A DNA stretch of 64,000 bases from Nisaea sp. (lineage in GTDB: Bacteria > Pseudomonadota > Alphaproteobacteria > Thalassobaculales > Thalassobaculaceae), in contig NZ_JAXMNY010000006.1 of assembly GCF_034670185.1 (NCBI RefSeq), forward strand, positions 1 through 64,000. Direction: 5' to 3'. This document shows positions 34,811 to 44,617 of the stretch, piece by piece. The position numbers were made by a program, and so were the translations under genes. Below the pieces are notes generated by a model, which saw only the letters and a program-made list of their open reading frames with translations, made no database searches and was not told where the DNA came from. The stretch's first letter is position 1. Every line of letters starts with the position of its first letter.

Positions 34811-36193
34811 ATGCAACTCGTTCGTGGATTGAGAATGCTATCGGCCGCGCTGGTCTGCGCCGCCGCCCTGGCCGGACCGGCCAGTGCCGAAATGCTCGAC
34901 GTTGAAAAAGACGAGCTGAAGTTCGGCTTCATCAAACTGACGGATATGGCCCCGCTCGCGATCGCCTACGAAAAGGGTTATTTCGAGGATGAAGGGCTGT
35001 TCGTCAGTCTGGAGCCGCAAGCGAACTGGAAAGTGCTGCTGGACCGGGTGATCACCGGTGAGCTCGACGGTGCCCATATGCTGGCTGGCCAGCCGCTTGC
35101 CGCAACCATCGGGTTTGGCACCGAGGCCCATATCATCACGCCATTTTCCATGGACCTGAACGGCAACGGCATCACCGTTTCCAACGAGGTCTGGGAGCAG
35201 ATGCTGCCGCATATTCCTAAAGGCGCGGACGGCAAACCGGTTCACCCGATCAAGGCGGACGCCCTGAAGCCGGTGGTCGAGCAGTACAAGGCCGAAGGCA
35301 AGCCCTTCAACATGGGCATGGTGTTCCCGGTCTCGACCCATAATTACGAGCTGCGCTACTGGCTCGCCGCAGGCGGTATTCATCCGGGTTTCTACAGCAA
35401 GGAGAATATCTCCGGGCAGATCCTGGGCGACGCGCTGCTCTCCGTGACGCCCCCGCCGCAGATGCCCGCCACCCTCGAAGCCGGGACCATCTATGGCTAT
35501 TGCGTGGGAGAGCCGTGGAACCAGCAGGCTGTGTTCAAGGGTATCGGGGTGCCGGTGATTACCGACTACGAGATCTGGAAGAACAATCCGGAGAAGGTCT
35601 TCGGTATCACTGCCGGGTTCGCCGAGAAATACCCGAACACCACGCTGGCCATGACCAAGGCGCTGATCCGTGCCGCCAAGTGGCTGGATGAGAACGACAA
35701 TGCCAACCGCATGGAAGCTGTCGAGATCCTGTCCCGTTCCGAATATGTCGGCGCGGACAAGGAAGTCATCGCCAACTCCATGACCGGCACCTTCGAATAC
35801 GAGAAGGGCGACAAGCGTTCGGTTCCGGATTTCAACGTCTTCTACCGCTATTTCGCGACCTACCCCTTCTATTCTGACGCGGTCTGGTACCTGACCCAGA
35901 TGCGCCGCTGGGGCCAGATCACGGAAGCCAAGACTGACGCCTGGTACGACGAGGTCGCGCGCAAGGTGTATCGCCCGGATCTCTATCTGAAGGCCGCGAA
36001 GATGCTTGTCGAGGAAGGCTATGTGGCCCAGGCCGACTTCCCTTGGGAGACGGACGGATACCGCGCGCCGCAGTCCGAGTTCATCGACGACAAGACCTTC
36101 GATGGCCGTACGCCGAACGCCTATCTGGAGCAGTTCCCGATCGGCCTGAAGGGCAAGGAAATCGTCACCGGCAACCAGGTTGCCGGAGGCTGA
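34811..36193 (+). CDS. nrtA: Nitrate ABC transporter binding protein NrtA
   Basis: Periplasmic nitrate/nitrite-binding protein, 460 residues. A Sec signal peptide with a hydrophobic core at about 8-22 and cleavage after ASA (residue about 26) precedes an NrtA/CmpA-fold domain: FGFIKLTDMAPLAIAYEKG, VFPVSTHNYELRYWLAAGGIHP and YCVGEPWNQQAVF. ATG 34811 is chosen because it begins the signal peptide behind GGAGA; a longer frame from 34742 starts in the terminator. It is the first gene of the assimilation operon. Confidence 0.94.
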   Translation: MQLVRGLRMLSAALVCAAALAGPASAEMLDVEKDELKFGFIKLTDMAPLAIAYEKGYFEDEGLFVSLEPQANWKVLLDRVITGELDGAHMLAGQPLAATIGFGTEAHIITPFSMDLNGNGITVSNEVWEQMLPHIPKGADGKPVHPIKADALKPVVEQYKAEGKPFNMGMVFPVSTHNYELRYWLAAGGIHPGFYSKENISGQILGDALLSVTPPPQMPATLEAGTIYGYCVGEPWNQQAVFKGIGVPVITDYEIWKNNPEKVFGITAGFAEKYPNTTLAMTKALIRAAKWLDENDNANRMEAVEILSRSEYVGADKEVIANSMTGTFEYEKGDKRSVPDFNVFYRYFATYPFYSDAVWYLTQMRRWGQITEAKTDAWYDEVARKVYRPDLYLKAAKMLVEEGYVAQADFPWETDGYRAPQSEFIDDKTFDGRTPNAYLEQFPIGLKGKEIVTGNQVAGG

Positions 36194-36195
36194 AC

Positions 36196-36232
36196 GGAGC
36201 CGGGCCGGCGTCCCCAGTCGCTGGCCCGCTCC
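36196..36232 (+). promoter_or_regulatory. Stem-loop between nrtA and nrtB
   Basis: Starting three bases after the nrtA stop, GGAG-C-CGGGCC (36196-36206) pairs with GGCCCG-CTCC (36223-36232) with one bulged C, and four more pairs extend inward (36207-36210 with 36219-36222), leaving an eight-base loop. No T-run follows. It probably stabilises the nrtA message. Confidence 0.65.
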
Positions 36233-36272
36233 CCAGTCCTGTCTGATCCAAATAATACCGAGGACGCAGATA

Positions 36273-37367
36273 ATGACCGCAACAGATGCGATGCAGCTCC
36301 CCGATGAAGCCACGGAGAAAGCCCGCGCCGCACGCCGTGACCGGCTCTTTGCACGGATTGCCCGGCTGGACCCGTATCTCAATCTTGTCGCGCTTGGCTG
36401 GATTTCGCCGCTGCTGAAGATTGCTGCCGGAGACAATCCGTCCGTGCAGCTTGGAGAGCTCTGGCGCAGCCTCGGGCTGCCGGCGCTGGGTATCGGGCTG
36501 TTCCTGGCTCTCTGGGCGATGACGGCGCCGATGGTGCAGACATCTCTTGGCACGGTTCCGGGTCCGGCGGGTGTCTGGGAGCAGGTGGAAAGCCTCTATG
36601 CCGACCATGTGCGTGAGCGGGAGAAGGAGGACGCCTTCTATCTCCGCCAGGACAAACGCAACGAGAAGCTGATTGCCGCCGGCAAGGCGGACAAGGTCAA
36701 GCACCGCAACTACACGGGCCAGCCGACCTATCTCGACCAGATCGGCACGTCGCTGGTGACTGTCGCGCTCGGGTTCGGCATCGCCACATTGTTTGCTGTG
36801 CCCATCGGGGTTATCTGCGGCCTGTCACGCTCGGCCACGGCGGCGCTCAATCCGCTGATCCAGATCTTCAAGCCAGTCAGCCCGCTCGCCTGGCTGCCGA
36901 TTGTCACGATGATCGTCTCGGCTCTGTCGACGACCAACAGCGAGATGTTTCCCAAGAGCTTCATCATCTCCGCCGTCACGGTCACGCTGTGCTCTCTGTG
37001 GCCGACGCTGATCAACACAGCGCTTGGGGTCGCCAGCATCGAGAAGGACCTGATCAATGTCGGCCGGGTGCTGAACCTGTCCTGGTCGGTCAAGGTCATC
37101 AAACTGGTGCTGCCGTCCGCCATGCCGCTGATCTTCACCGGGCTGCGTCTTTCGCTCGGCGTCGGATGGATGGTGCTGATCGCGGCCGAGATGCTGGCGC
37201 AAAACCCGGGGCTCGGAAAGTTCGTCTGGGACGAATTCCAGAACGGCTCCTCCCAGTCCCTTGCCAAGATCATGGTCGCGGTTTTCACCATCGGCATCAT
37301 CGGCTTCCTTCTCGACCGGGTGATGATGGCGCTGCAGACCATGTTCTCCTTCGCGGAAACCCGGTGA
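36273..37367 (+). CDS. nrtB: Nitrate ABC transporter permease NrtB
   Basis: A 364-residue permease. A long N-terminal part (about 1-150) has a membrane segment near 65-85 and a charged cytoplasmic-type stretch (REREKEDAFYLRQDKRN). The SsuC/NrtB core follows with five or six helices and the EAA-type loop (NVGRVLNLSWSVKVIKLVLPSAMPLIFTGL region). The N-terminal extension is longer than in cyanobacterial NrtB (about 280). ATG 36273 is chosen; the alternative upstream frame begins inside nrtA. Confidence 0.92.
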   Translation: MTATDAMQLPDEATEKARAARRDRLFARIARLDPYLNLVALGWISPLLKIAAGDNPSVQLGELWRSLGLPALGIGLFLALWAMTAPMVQTSLGTVPGPAGVWEQVESLYADHVREREKEDAFYLRQDKRNEKLIAAGKADKVKHRNYTGQPTYLDQIGTSLVTVALGFGIATLFAVPIGVICGLSRSATAALNPLIQIFKPVSPLAWLPIVTMIVSALSTTNSEMFPKSFIISAVTVTLCSLWPTLINTALGVASIEKDLINVGRVLNLSWSVKVIKLVLPSAMPLIFTGLRLSLGVGWMVLIAAEMLAQNPGLGKFVWDEFQNGSSQSLAKIMVAVFTIGIIGFLLDRVMMALQTMFSFAETR

Positions 37368-37378
37368 GGAGAGATCTG

Positions 37379-39121
37379 ATGGCATTTCTCGAACTCCGAA
37401 ACATTTCCAAGTCCCACGGGATCGGTAACAGCCGGACGTCGGTGCTGGAGGATGTGAATCTGACGGTGGAGGAGGGCGAGTTTGTCGCCATCCTGGGGTT
37501 CTCCGGTTCCGGAAAGACGACCCTGATTTCCGCGATTGCAGGCCTGATCGAGGTTGATAAAGGCGAGATTCTGCTCAAGGGCGCGCCGGTCACAGGGCCG
37601 GGGCCCGACCGGGGCGTTGTGTTCCAGAGCTACTCGCTGATGCCCTGGCTCACCGTTCAGGGCAACATCGCGCTTGCCGTAGACGAGATTTTCTCCGGTG
37701 AAAGCAAAGTCCAGCGGCGAAAGCGCGTTGAGGCGGCAATTGCCATGGTTGGTCTCAGCCATGCCGCCGAGCGGCGGCCGTCCGAGTTGTCCGGCGGGAT
37801 GCGGCAGCGTGTGGCGGTGGCCCGAGCCCTGGCGACGAGCCCCGAGATTCTTCTACTGGATGAGCCGCTTTCCGCGCTCGATGCCCTGACGCGGGCAAAG
37901 CTGCAGGACGAGATCGAACAGATCTGGAGCCGCGACCGCAAGACGGTGATCCTGATCACCAACGACGTGGATGAAGCCCTGTTGCTCGCCGACCGGGTGA
38001 TCCCACTGACGACCGGTCCGGGCGCCACGCTCGGCCCCGACTTCAAGGTGGATGTTCCGCGCCCGCGCGAACGGTCCGCGATGAACGACAACGAGCGCTT
38101 CAAGCGGTTGCGAGCGGAGATTACCCAGTATCTGATGGATATTGGCGCCAGTGCCGCCGATACCGCGGACGAAGGCATATCGCTGCCGCAAGTGGTTCCG
38201 ATCACCCGGAAAGATTCCCCGCCGAAGGTTTATCTGGATAGTGCAAAGTCCCCGATCAGCGACGGGTATGTGGAGTTTTCGGCTGTCCGCAAGGTCTATC
38301 CGACCCCGAAAGGGCCGCTGACGGTCGTCGACGGGTTCGATATCAAGCTGAAACAGGGCGAATTCATTTCGCTGATCGGCCATTCCGGGTGTGGCAAGTC
38401 CACTGTGCTGTCGATGGTCGCCGGTCTGACCGATATCAGCGGCGGCGGAATCATTCTCGATGGGCATGAGGTTTCCGGCGCAGGGCCGGATCGCGGCGTG
38501 GTGTTTCAGGCGCCTTCGCTGATGCCTTGGCTGACGGCGCGTCAGAATGTCGAGCTCGGGGTCGAGCGGGTCTACCCGCATGCTTCCGAAGCTGAGCGTC
38601 GCGATATCGTCGAATACTACCTGACCCGCGTCGGCCTTGCCGATGCCATGGACCGCTCGGCGAAGGATCTTTCCAATGGCATGAAGCAGCGCGTCGGCAT
38701 TGCCCGGGCGTTTGCCCTGTCTCCCAAGCTGCTGCTGCTGGACGAGCCGTTCGGCATGTTGGACAGCCTGACGCGGTGGGATCTCCAGGAAGTCCTGATG
38801 GAGGTCTGGAGCCGTACCCAGGTGACCTCGATCTGCGTCACCCACGATGTCGATGAAGCCATCCTGCTGGCTGACAAGGTGGTGATGATGACGAACGGGC
38901 CGAATGCTCGCATCGGCGAGATCATGGAGGTCGATCTGCCGCGCCCGCGTAGCCGCCGCGCGTTGCTGGAACATCCCGATTACTACCGCTACCGCCAGAA
39001 GGTTCTCCAGTTCCTCGCGGATTACGAAGGCGGAGCGACCCCGAAGAAAAAGGAAACGCCCATTACGGCGCCGGACCCGGTGACGGAAACAAAGACGAAG
39101 GCTGAGGACGAAGCGGCTTGA
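37379..39121 (+). CDS. Fused double ATPase of the nitrate ABC transporter (NrtC/NrtD-like)
   Basis: Two ABC ATPase domains in one 580-residue chain. Domain 1 (about 1-250) has Walker A GFSGSGKTT at 40-48, signature LSGGM at 137-141, Walker B with Glu, but Asn195 (ITND) in place of the H-loop His. Domain 2 (about 295-545) has Walker A GHSGCGKST, an altered signature LSNGM at 431-435, Walker B with Glu, and a normal His489 (VTHD). A linker of about 45 residues joins them and a charged tail follows. Cyanobacteria use two separate proteins, NrtC and NrtD. ATG 37379 lies 11 nt after nrtB, behind GAGGAGA. Confidence 0.92.
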   Translation: MAFLELRNISKSHGIGNSRTSVLEDVNLTVEEGEFVAILGFSGSGKTTLISAIAGLIEVDKGEILLKGAPVTGPGPDRGVVFQSYSLMPWLTVQGNIALAVDEIFSGESKVQRRKRVEAAIAMVGLSHAAERRPSELSGGMRQRVAVARALATSPEILLLDEPLSALDALTRAKLQDEIEQIWSRDRKTVILITNDVDEALLLADRVIPLTTGPGATLGPDFKVDVPRPRERSAMNDNERFKRLRAEITQYLMDIGASAADTADEGISLPQVVPITRKDSPPKVYLDSAKSPISDGYVEFSAVRKVYPTPKGPLTVVDGFDIKLKQGEFISLIGHSGCGKSTVLSMVAGLTDISGGGIILDGHEVSGAGPDRGVVFQAPSLMPWLTARQNVELGVERVYPHASEAERRDIVEYYLTRVGLADAMDRSAKDLSNGMKQRVGIARAFALSPKLLLLDEPFGMLDSLTRWDLQEVLMEVWSRTQVTSICVTHDVDEAILLADKVVMMTNGPNARIGEIMEVDLPRPRSRRALLEHPDYYRYRQKVLQFLADYEGGATPKKKETPITAPDPVTETKTKAEDEAA

Positions 39122-39141
39122 GCGCCGGAACGGAGAGAAGC

Positions 39142-41592
39142 ATGACAACGCAAAAACTGGTTGTAATCGGTAACGGTATGGCGCCGGGGCGGGCGCTGGA
39201 GCGGTTGCTGGAAAAGGCTCCAGACACTTACGAGATCACCATTTTCAACGCGGAACCCCGGGTCAATTACGACCGGATCATGCTCTCGCCGGTCCTGTCC
39301 GGTGAGAAAAGCTACAAGGACATCCTGATCCATGACGATGCCTGGTATGCCGAGCATGGCCTGACCCTGAAGAAAGGCTGCAAGGCGACCTCCATCGACC
39401 GGGAGAAGAAGCAGGTCACTGGTGCCGATGGCAGCGTCGTTGACTACGACAAGCTGCTGATCGCGACCGGCTCCTCTCCTTTCATCATTCCCATTCCGGG
39501 CAAGGATCTGGACGGGGTGCTGACCTATCGGGATCTCGATGATGTCGAGGCCATGCTGGAGGCCGCAAAGTCGGGCGGCTCGGCGGTTGTCATCGGCGGC
39601 GGCTTACTCGGCCTCGAAGCGGCCGCGGGCCTGAAAGAGCGCGGCATGGACGTCACCGTTCTGCACCTGATGCCGACCCTGATGGAGCGCCAGCTCGACA
39701 CGGCGGCGGGATACCTGCTTGAACGTGCCATCGAGGCGCGCGGCATTAAGGTCCGTACCGGAGCGAACACGCACGAGATCATCGGTGAAGACCGTGTCGA
39801 GGGTGTGCGCCTGGATGACGGCACCGAACTTCCGGCGGACATTGTGGTCATGGCGGTGGGCATCCGGCCGAACGGCGATCTGGCGCGCGATGCAGGCCTT
39901 GAGGTCAATCGCGGCATTGTCGTCGACGATGCCATGCAGACTTCCGATCCGGACATCCTCGCGGTTGGCGAATGCGTCGAGCATCGCGGCACGGCCTACG
40001 GGCTGGTCGCGCCACTCTACGAGATGGCTGCGGTCGTGGCGGACCGGCTGCAGGATGGCAGCGCGACCTATACCGGCTCGGTCACTTCGACACGGCTCAA
40101 GGTCACCGGCATCGACCTGTTCTCCGCCGGCGACTTTGCAGAGGGCAAGGACCGCGAGGAAATTGTCCTGCGGGATGCCGCGAACGGTGTTTACAAGCGC
40201 CTGGTCATCCAGGAAGACAAGCTTATCGGCATCGTGCTTTACGGCGACACGAAAGACGGCGCCTGGTTCTTCCAGCTGATGCGCGAGGGCGCCTCCATCG
40301 AAGAGATGCGCGAGACGCTGATCTTTGGTCAGAACTATGCCGGAGGATCCCCGCTGGACCCTACGGCGGCCGTTGCAGCCTTGCCGGATGATGCGGAAAT
40401 CTGTGGCTGTAACGGCGTTTGCAAATCTAAAATCGTGGGTGCCATCACAGAGCATGGCCTGACCTCGCTGGATGAGGTGCGGGCTCGCACCAAGGCGTCT
40501 GCCTCCTGCGGGTCCTGCACCGGGCTGGTCGAGCAATTGATGGCCTTCACGCTCGGGGACGGGTTTGTTCCGGATGCGGTGCAGCCGATGTGCGGATGCA
40601 CCGATCTCAGCCATGACGATGTGCGCCGTCTGATCGTCGCCAAGGAGCTGAAATCGATCCCGGCGGCGATGCAGGAGCTGGAATGGAGAACTTCCTGCGG
40701 CTGCGCGAAATGCCGTCCGGCGCTGAACTTCTATCTCGTGGCGGACTGGCCGGGCGAGTACGAGGACGATTACCAGTCCCGCTACATCAATGAGCGGGTG
40801 CATGCGAACATCCAGAAGGATGGCACCTATTCCGTCGTCCCGCGGATGTGGGGCGGGATGACCAGCTCACAGGAACTCCGCGCCATCGCCGACGTGGTGG
40901 ACAAGTTCGGCATTCCGTCCGTGAAGGTCACGGGCGGTCAGCGGATCGATTTGCTCGGAGTGCCGAAGGAAAATCTTCCGGCGGTCTGGGCGGATCTGAA
41001 TGCCGCCGGAATGGTCTCCGGCCATGCCTATGCCAAGGGCCTGCGGACGGTGAAGACCTGCGTCGGTACCGACTGGTGCCGGTTCGGCACCCAGGATTCG
41101 ACCGGTCTTGGCGTGAAGATCGAGAAGATGATGTGGGGCTCCTGGACACCACACAAGGTGAAGATGGCGGTCTCCGGCTGCCCCCGGAACTGTGCCGAGG
41201 CGACCTGCAAGGATATCGGCGTGATCTGCGTCGATTCCGGCTACGAGCTGCATGTCGGCGGCGCGGCGGGCATGCATATCAAAGGCACTGAAGTCATGTG
41301 CAGCGTGGAGACGGAAGCCGAGGCGCTGGAATATTGCGCCGCCGTCGTCCAGCTCTACCGCGAGCAGGGCCGTTATCTCGAACGCATCTACAAATGGATG
41401 GACCGGGTCGGTCTCGACGCGATCCGCGAGCAGGTCGTCGAGGACGAGGCGAAACGGACCGCGCTTTTCGAGAAATTCCTCTATTCGCAGCGCTTTGCCC
41501 AGAAAGATCCATGGGCAGAACGGGTTGCGGGCAAGGACGCGCATGAATTCGCACCGATGAACCGGATCGCCATGCGGGAGGCTGCGGAATGA
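39142..41592 (+). CDS. nirB: Assimilatory nitrite reductase large subunit NirB
   Basis: Six-electron reduction of nitrite to ammonium in the cytoplasm. The 816 residues comprise an FAD/NAD(P)H-binding pyridine nucleotide-disulphide-type region (about 1-410, GNGMAPG near 10 and GGGLLG near 153), a BFD-like [2Fe-2S] domain (CGCNGVCKSK near 425, CGSCTG near 459), a second Cys-rich stretch (CGCAKC), and the sirohaem/[4Fe-4S] domain with CVGTDWC and CPRNC (about 640-690). ATG 39142 follows GGAGAG. The stop overlaps nirD by four bases. Confidence 0.95.
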   Translation: MTTQKLVVIGNGMAPGRALERLLEKAPDTYEITIFNAEPRVNYDRIMLSPVLSGEKSYKDILIHDDAWYAEHGLTLKKGCKATSIDREKKQVTGADGSVVDYDKLLIATGSSPFIIPIPGKDLDGVLTYRDLDDVEAMLEAAKSGGSAVVIGGGLLGLEAAAGLKERGMDVTVLHLMPTLMERQLDTAAGYLLERAIEARGIKVRTGANTHEIIGEDRVEGVRLDDGTELPADIVVMAVGIRPNGDLARDAGLEVNRGIVVDDAMQTSDPDILAVGECVEHRGTAYGLVAPLYEMAAVVADRLQDGSATYTGSVTSTRLKVTGIDLFSAGDFAEGKDREEIVLRDAANGVYKRLVIQEDKLIGIVLYGDTKDGAWFFQLMREGASIEEMRETLIFGQNYAGGSPLDPTAAVAALPDDAEICGCNGVCKSKIVGAITEHGLTSLDEVRARTKASASCGSCTGLVEQLMAFTLGDGFVPDAVQPMCGCTDLSHDDVRRLIVAKELKSIPAAMQELEWRTSCGCAKCRPALNFYLVADWPGEYEDDYQSRYINERVHANIQKDGTYSVVPRMWGGMTSSQELRAIADVVDKFGIPSVKVTGGQRIDLLGVPKENLPAVWADLNAAGMVSGHAYAKGLRTVKTCVGTDWCRFGTQDSTGLGVKIEKMMWGSWTPHKVKMAVSGCPRNCAEATCKDIGVICVDSGYELHVGGAAGMHIKGTEVMCSVETEAEALEYCAAVVQLYREQGRYLERIYKWMDRVGLDAIREQVVEDEAKRTALFEKFLYSQRFAQKDPWAERVAGKDAHEFAPMNRIAMREAAE

Positions 41593-41948
41593 ACGAGATG
41601 AGCATTCCAGACACACAGCACTGGTTCACCATTGGTCGTCTGTCGGACATTCCGCGCCGGGGCGCGCGGCAGGTGCTTCTGCCGCGTGGTCCGATCGCGG
41701 TGTTCCGGACGCAGACGGATGAGGTCTATGCGATCGACGATAAATGTCCGCACAAGGGCGGGCCGCTCAGCCAGGGCATCGTGCATGACGGCGCCGTGAC
41801 CTGCCCGCTGCATAATTGGGTGATCGATCTGCAGACAGGGGACGCCATGGGGGCCGATCAGGGCTGCGTGCGGACCTATGAAGTGCGCAAGGACGCCGAC
41901 GGCCTCGTCTCCGTTTCGCTGTCGGGTGGTTCCGGGAAGGCGGAATGA
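41589..41948 (+). CDS. nirD: Nitrite reductase small subunit NirD (Rieske type)
   Basis: A 119-residue Rieske-fold subunit of the NADH nitrite reductase. The CPHKGGPLSQG and CPLHNW segments have the CxH...CxxH cluster-binding pattern (C-P-H near 56-58, C-P-L-H near 74-77). Both its start and its stop overlap neighbours by four bases (nirB and nasA), so the three proteins are made together. Confidence 0.95.
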   Translation: MNEMSIPDTQHWFTIGRLSDIPRRGARQVLLPRGPIAVFRTQTDEVYAIDDKCPHKGGPLSQGIVHDGAVTCPLHNWVIDLQTGDAMGADQGCVRTYEVRKDADGLVSVSLSGGSGKAE

Positions 41949-44617
41949 CGGAGACACCATCCGCGCCGGTCCGCACTACCTGTCCCTATTGCGGGGTCGG
42001 CTGCGGCGTCCTCGCCGAAACGGCGGCGGACGGCGCGGTGCGGATCTCGGGTGACCCTGATCACCCGGCGAATTTCGGCCGGCTGTGCTCCAAGGGCAGT
42101 GCTCTCGCCGAGACGGTCGACCTGGAAGGGCGTCTGCTGCATCCGAAGATCGGCGGCAGGGATAGTGGCTGGGGCGAAGCTCTCGATCTGGTGGCGAGCC
42201 GTTTTTCCGAGGCCATTGCCGAACATGGGCCGGACTCGGTGGCCTTCTATGTTTCGGGACAGCTCCTGACCGAGGATTATTACGTCGCCAACAAGTTGAT
42301 GAAGGGCTTCATCGGCTCCGCCAACATCGACACCAATTCCCGGCTCTGCATGGCTTCGTCCGTCGCTGGTCACAAGCGGGCCTTCGGGGAGGATATCGTC
42401 CCCGGCACCTATGAGGATCTGGAGCAGGCGGATTTACTGATCCTGGTCGGCTCCAATCTGGCCTGGTGCCATCCGGTGCTTTTCCAGCGAGTCGTGGCCG
42501 CGCGGGAGCAGCGGCCGGACATGCGCATCGTCGCCATCGACCCGCGCCGTACGGTGACAGCCGATGCCGCCGACAGCCACTTGCCGGTGGAAGCGGATGG
42601 GGACGCTGCGCTGTTTAACGGATTGCTGCGTCATCTCTCCGAGACCGGTGCGCTCGACCGCTCTTATATCGCGCTGCATACGGCGGGTTTTGACGAAGCT
42701 GTTTCGGCGACGGCGGAATGGACGGTGGAGCGTGTCGCCGAAGCGACCGGCCTGTCCGAGGGAACGATCCAGGCTTTCTACGCGGCCTATGCCGGGACGG
42801 AGCGTGTTGTCACGGTCTATAGCCAGGGCGTGAACCAGTCCGCCTCCGGGACCGACAAGGTGAACGCGATCATCAATTGCCATCTGGCGACGGGCCGGAT
42901 TGGCCGCCCGGGCATGGGGCCGTTCTCCGTCACAGGACAGCCGAACGCGATGGGTGGGCGCGAGGTCGGCGGACTCGCCAACCAACTTGCTGCCCATATG
43001 GATCTGGGTGATCCGGTTGCCCGTGACACTGTCGGCAGCTTCTGGAGCAGCGATAGCCTGCCGCACGGTCAGGGCCTGAAGGCTGTCGATCTGTTTGATG
43101 CGGTTGCCGATGGGCGGATCAAGGCGCTCTGGGTCATGGCAACGAACCCGGCCGACAGCCTGCCGAATGCGGACCTGGTCACACGGGCGCTGGAGATTTG
43201 CCCGTTCGTGGTGGTCAGCGATGTGATCGAGAAGACCGATACGACCCGCTATGCGGATGTGCTGCTTCCGGCGACGGCCTGGGGCGAAAAAGACGGGACC
43301 GTGACCAATTCGGAGCGCCGGGTCTCCCGTCAGCGCGCCTTTCTGAAAGCACCGGGGGAGACAAAGGCTGATTGGTGGATCGTCTCCGAAGTTGCGCGGC
43401 GGATGGGATTTGCCGAGGCTTTCCCCTATCAGTCTCCGGCGGATATTTATCGTGAGCATGCCCGGCTTTCCGACTATCGGAACGAAGGCGCACGGATCTT
43501 TTCGCTCGCCGCCCATGCCGATATCGAAGCGGCTGAATTTGATGAGATGTTACCGTTCCAGTGGCCGCTTGCAGGCACTGAAAAGCGACAGGATGAGAAG
43601 CGCCTGTTTTCCGCTGGCGGGTTTCCCACGGTGGATGGACGGGCGAAGCTTATACCGGTCACGGCGCCAGCCAAGCGTGCACGGGAGCCGGGTCTTTTCA
43701 GGCTGAATACCGGCCGCGTCCGCGATCATTGGCACACCATGACGCGCACCGGAAAGTCTGCCCGGCTGTCGCAGCATATCGCCGAGCCCTTCCTCGAAAT
43801 TCACCTCCGGGACGCCGACGCGCTCGGTCTGGACGCAGCCGGGCTTGCCCGTGTGGAATCCGGTTTTGGAACTGCGACCCTTCGGGTGCTGCATTCCGAC
43901 CGGGTGGCTCCGGGCACCGTTTTCGTGCCGATGCACTGGACAGCCCAGTTTTCGAGCGCGGGCCGGATCGGCACCGTGATCAAGCCTGACACCGACCCGG
44001 TATCCGGCCAACCTGCGCTGAAAGGCTCGTTTGCCCGGATCTCCGCAGTGACCCCCAAATGGTTTGGCTTCGCTGTTCTGCGGGAACGCCCGCAGGCGGT
44101 TCCAGACGGTTACTGGGCGCTGGCGACGGCGCCGGGTGGATGGCGCCTTGAACTTGCGGGGGATACAAACCCCCGGGACTGGCCGGCCTATACCCGTGCG
44201 CTGTTCGGCATGGGGGCGGGCCAGGAGCTGCTTTCTTTCCTGGATGAAAGCAGTGGATATCACCGGTTCGCGGCTTTCGAGAATGACAGGCTGATCGGCG
44301 CGCTGTTCGTCGGGCCGGAACCGGTCGCGGCCTCCCGGAATTGGGCGGCCGGTCTTCTCGAAGCGGATTTCAGCCGTCCCCAGGACCGGCTCCTGACGCT
44401 CGCTGGACGGCCCGGGGCGGGAGAAGTCGAGGAAGGCTCAATCATCTGTTCCTGCTTCAGTGTCGGCATCAACCGGATTGCGGGCGCTGTCGCGGAAGGA
44501 CGTGCGTCGACCGTTGACGAGATTGGCGCTGTGCTCTCAGCCGGTAGCAATTGCGGGTCATGCCGGGGTGAAATTCAGAGGGTCATCGATAATGCAAGAC
44601 ATCAGAAAGCCGGTTGA
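41945..44617 (+). CDS. nasA: Assimilatory nitrate reductase catalytic subunit NasA
   Basis: Molybdenum bis-MGD enzyme that reduces nitrate to nitrite in the cytoplasm; 890 residues. The N-terminal [4Fe-4S] ligands are C13, C16, C20 and C48. The molybdopterin oxidoreductase core follows, with the NTNSRLCMASSVAG segment near 135 that carries the Mo-ligand Cys. A molydopterin-binding C-terminal region (from about 600) and a final BFD-like [2Fe-2S] domain (CSCFS near 837 and CGSCRG near 872) complete it. The BFD domain probably takes electrons from a reductase not encoded here. It overlaps nirD and cysG. Confidence 0.95.
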   Translation: MTETPSAPVRTTCPYCGVGCGVLAETAADGAVRISGDPDHPANFGRLCSKGSALAETVDLEGRLLHPKIGGRDSGWGEALDLVASRFSEAIAEHGPDSVAFYVSGQLLTEDYYVANKLMKGFIGSANIDTNSRLCMASSVAGHKRAFGEDIVPGTYEDLEQADLLILVGSNLAWCHPVLFQRVVAAREQRPDMRIVAIDPRRTVTADAADSHLPVEADGDAALFNGLLRHLSETGALDRSYIALHTAGFDEAVSATAEWTVERVAEATGLSEGTIQAFYAAYAGTERVVTVYSQGVNQSASGTDKVNAIINCHLATGRIGRPGMGPFSVTGQPNAMGGREVGGLANQLAAHMDLGDPVARDTVGSFWSSDSLPHGQGLKAVDLFDAVADGRIKALWVMATNPADSLPNADLVTRALEICPFVVVSDVIEKTDTTRYADVLLPATAWGEKDGTVTNSERRVSRQRAFLKAPGETKADWWIVSEVARRMGFAEAFPYQSPADIYREHARLSDYRNEGARIFSLAAHADIEAAEFDEMLPFQWPLAGTEKRQDEKRLFSAGGFPTVDGRAKLIPVTAPAKRAREPGLFRLNTGRVRDHWHTMTRTGKSARLSQHIAEPFLEIHLRDADALGLDAAGLARVESGFGTATLRVLHSDRVAPGTVFVPMHWTAQFSSAGRIGTVIKPDTDPVSGQPALKGSFARISAVTPKWFGFAVLRERPQAVPDGYWALATAPGGWRLELAGDTNPRDWPAYTRALFGMGAGQELLSFLDESSGYHRFAAFENDRLIGALFVGPEPVAASRNWAAGLLEADFSRPQDRLLTLAGRPGAGEVEEGSIICSCFSVGINRIAGAVAEGRASTVDEIGAVLSAGSNCGSCRGEIQRVIDNARHQKAG

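Noticed and set aside
34838..36553. A 571-codon minus-strand frame opposite nrtA and nrtB
   Set aside because: It covers nrtA and the start of nrtB, both clear genes in a tight operon. It shows no motif or ribosome-binding site.
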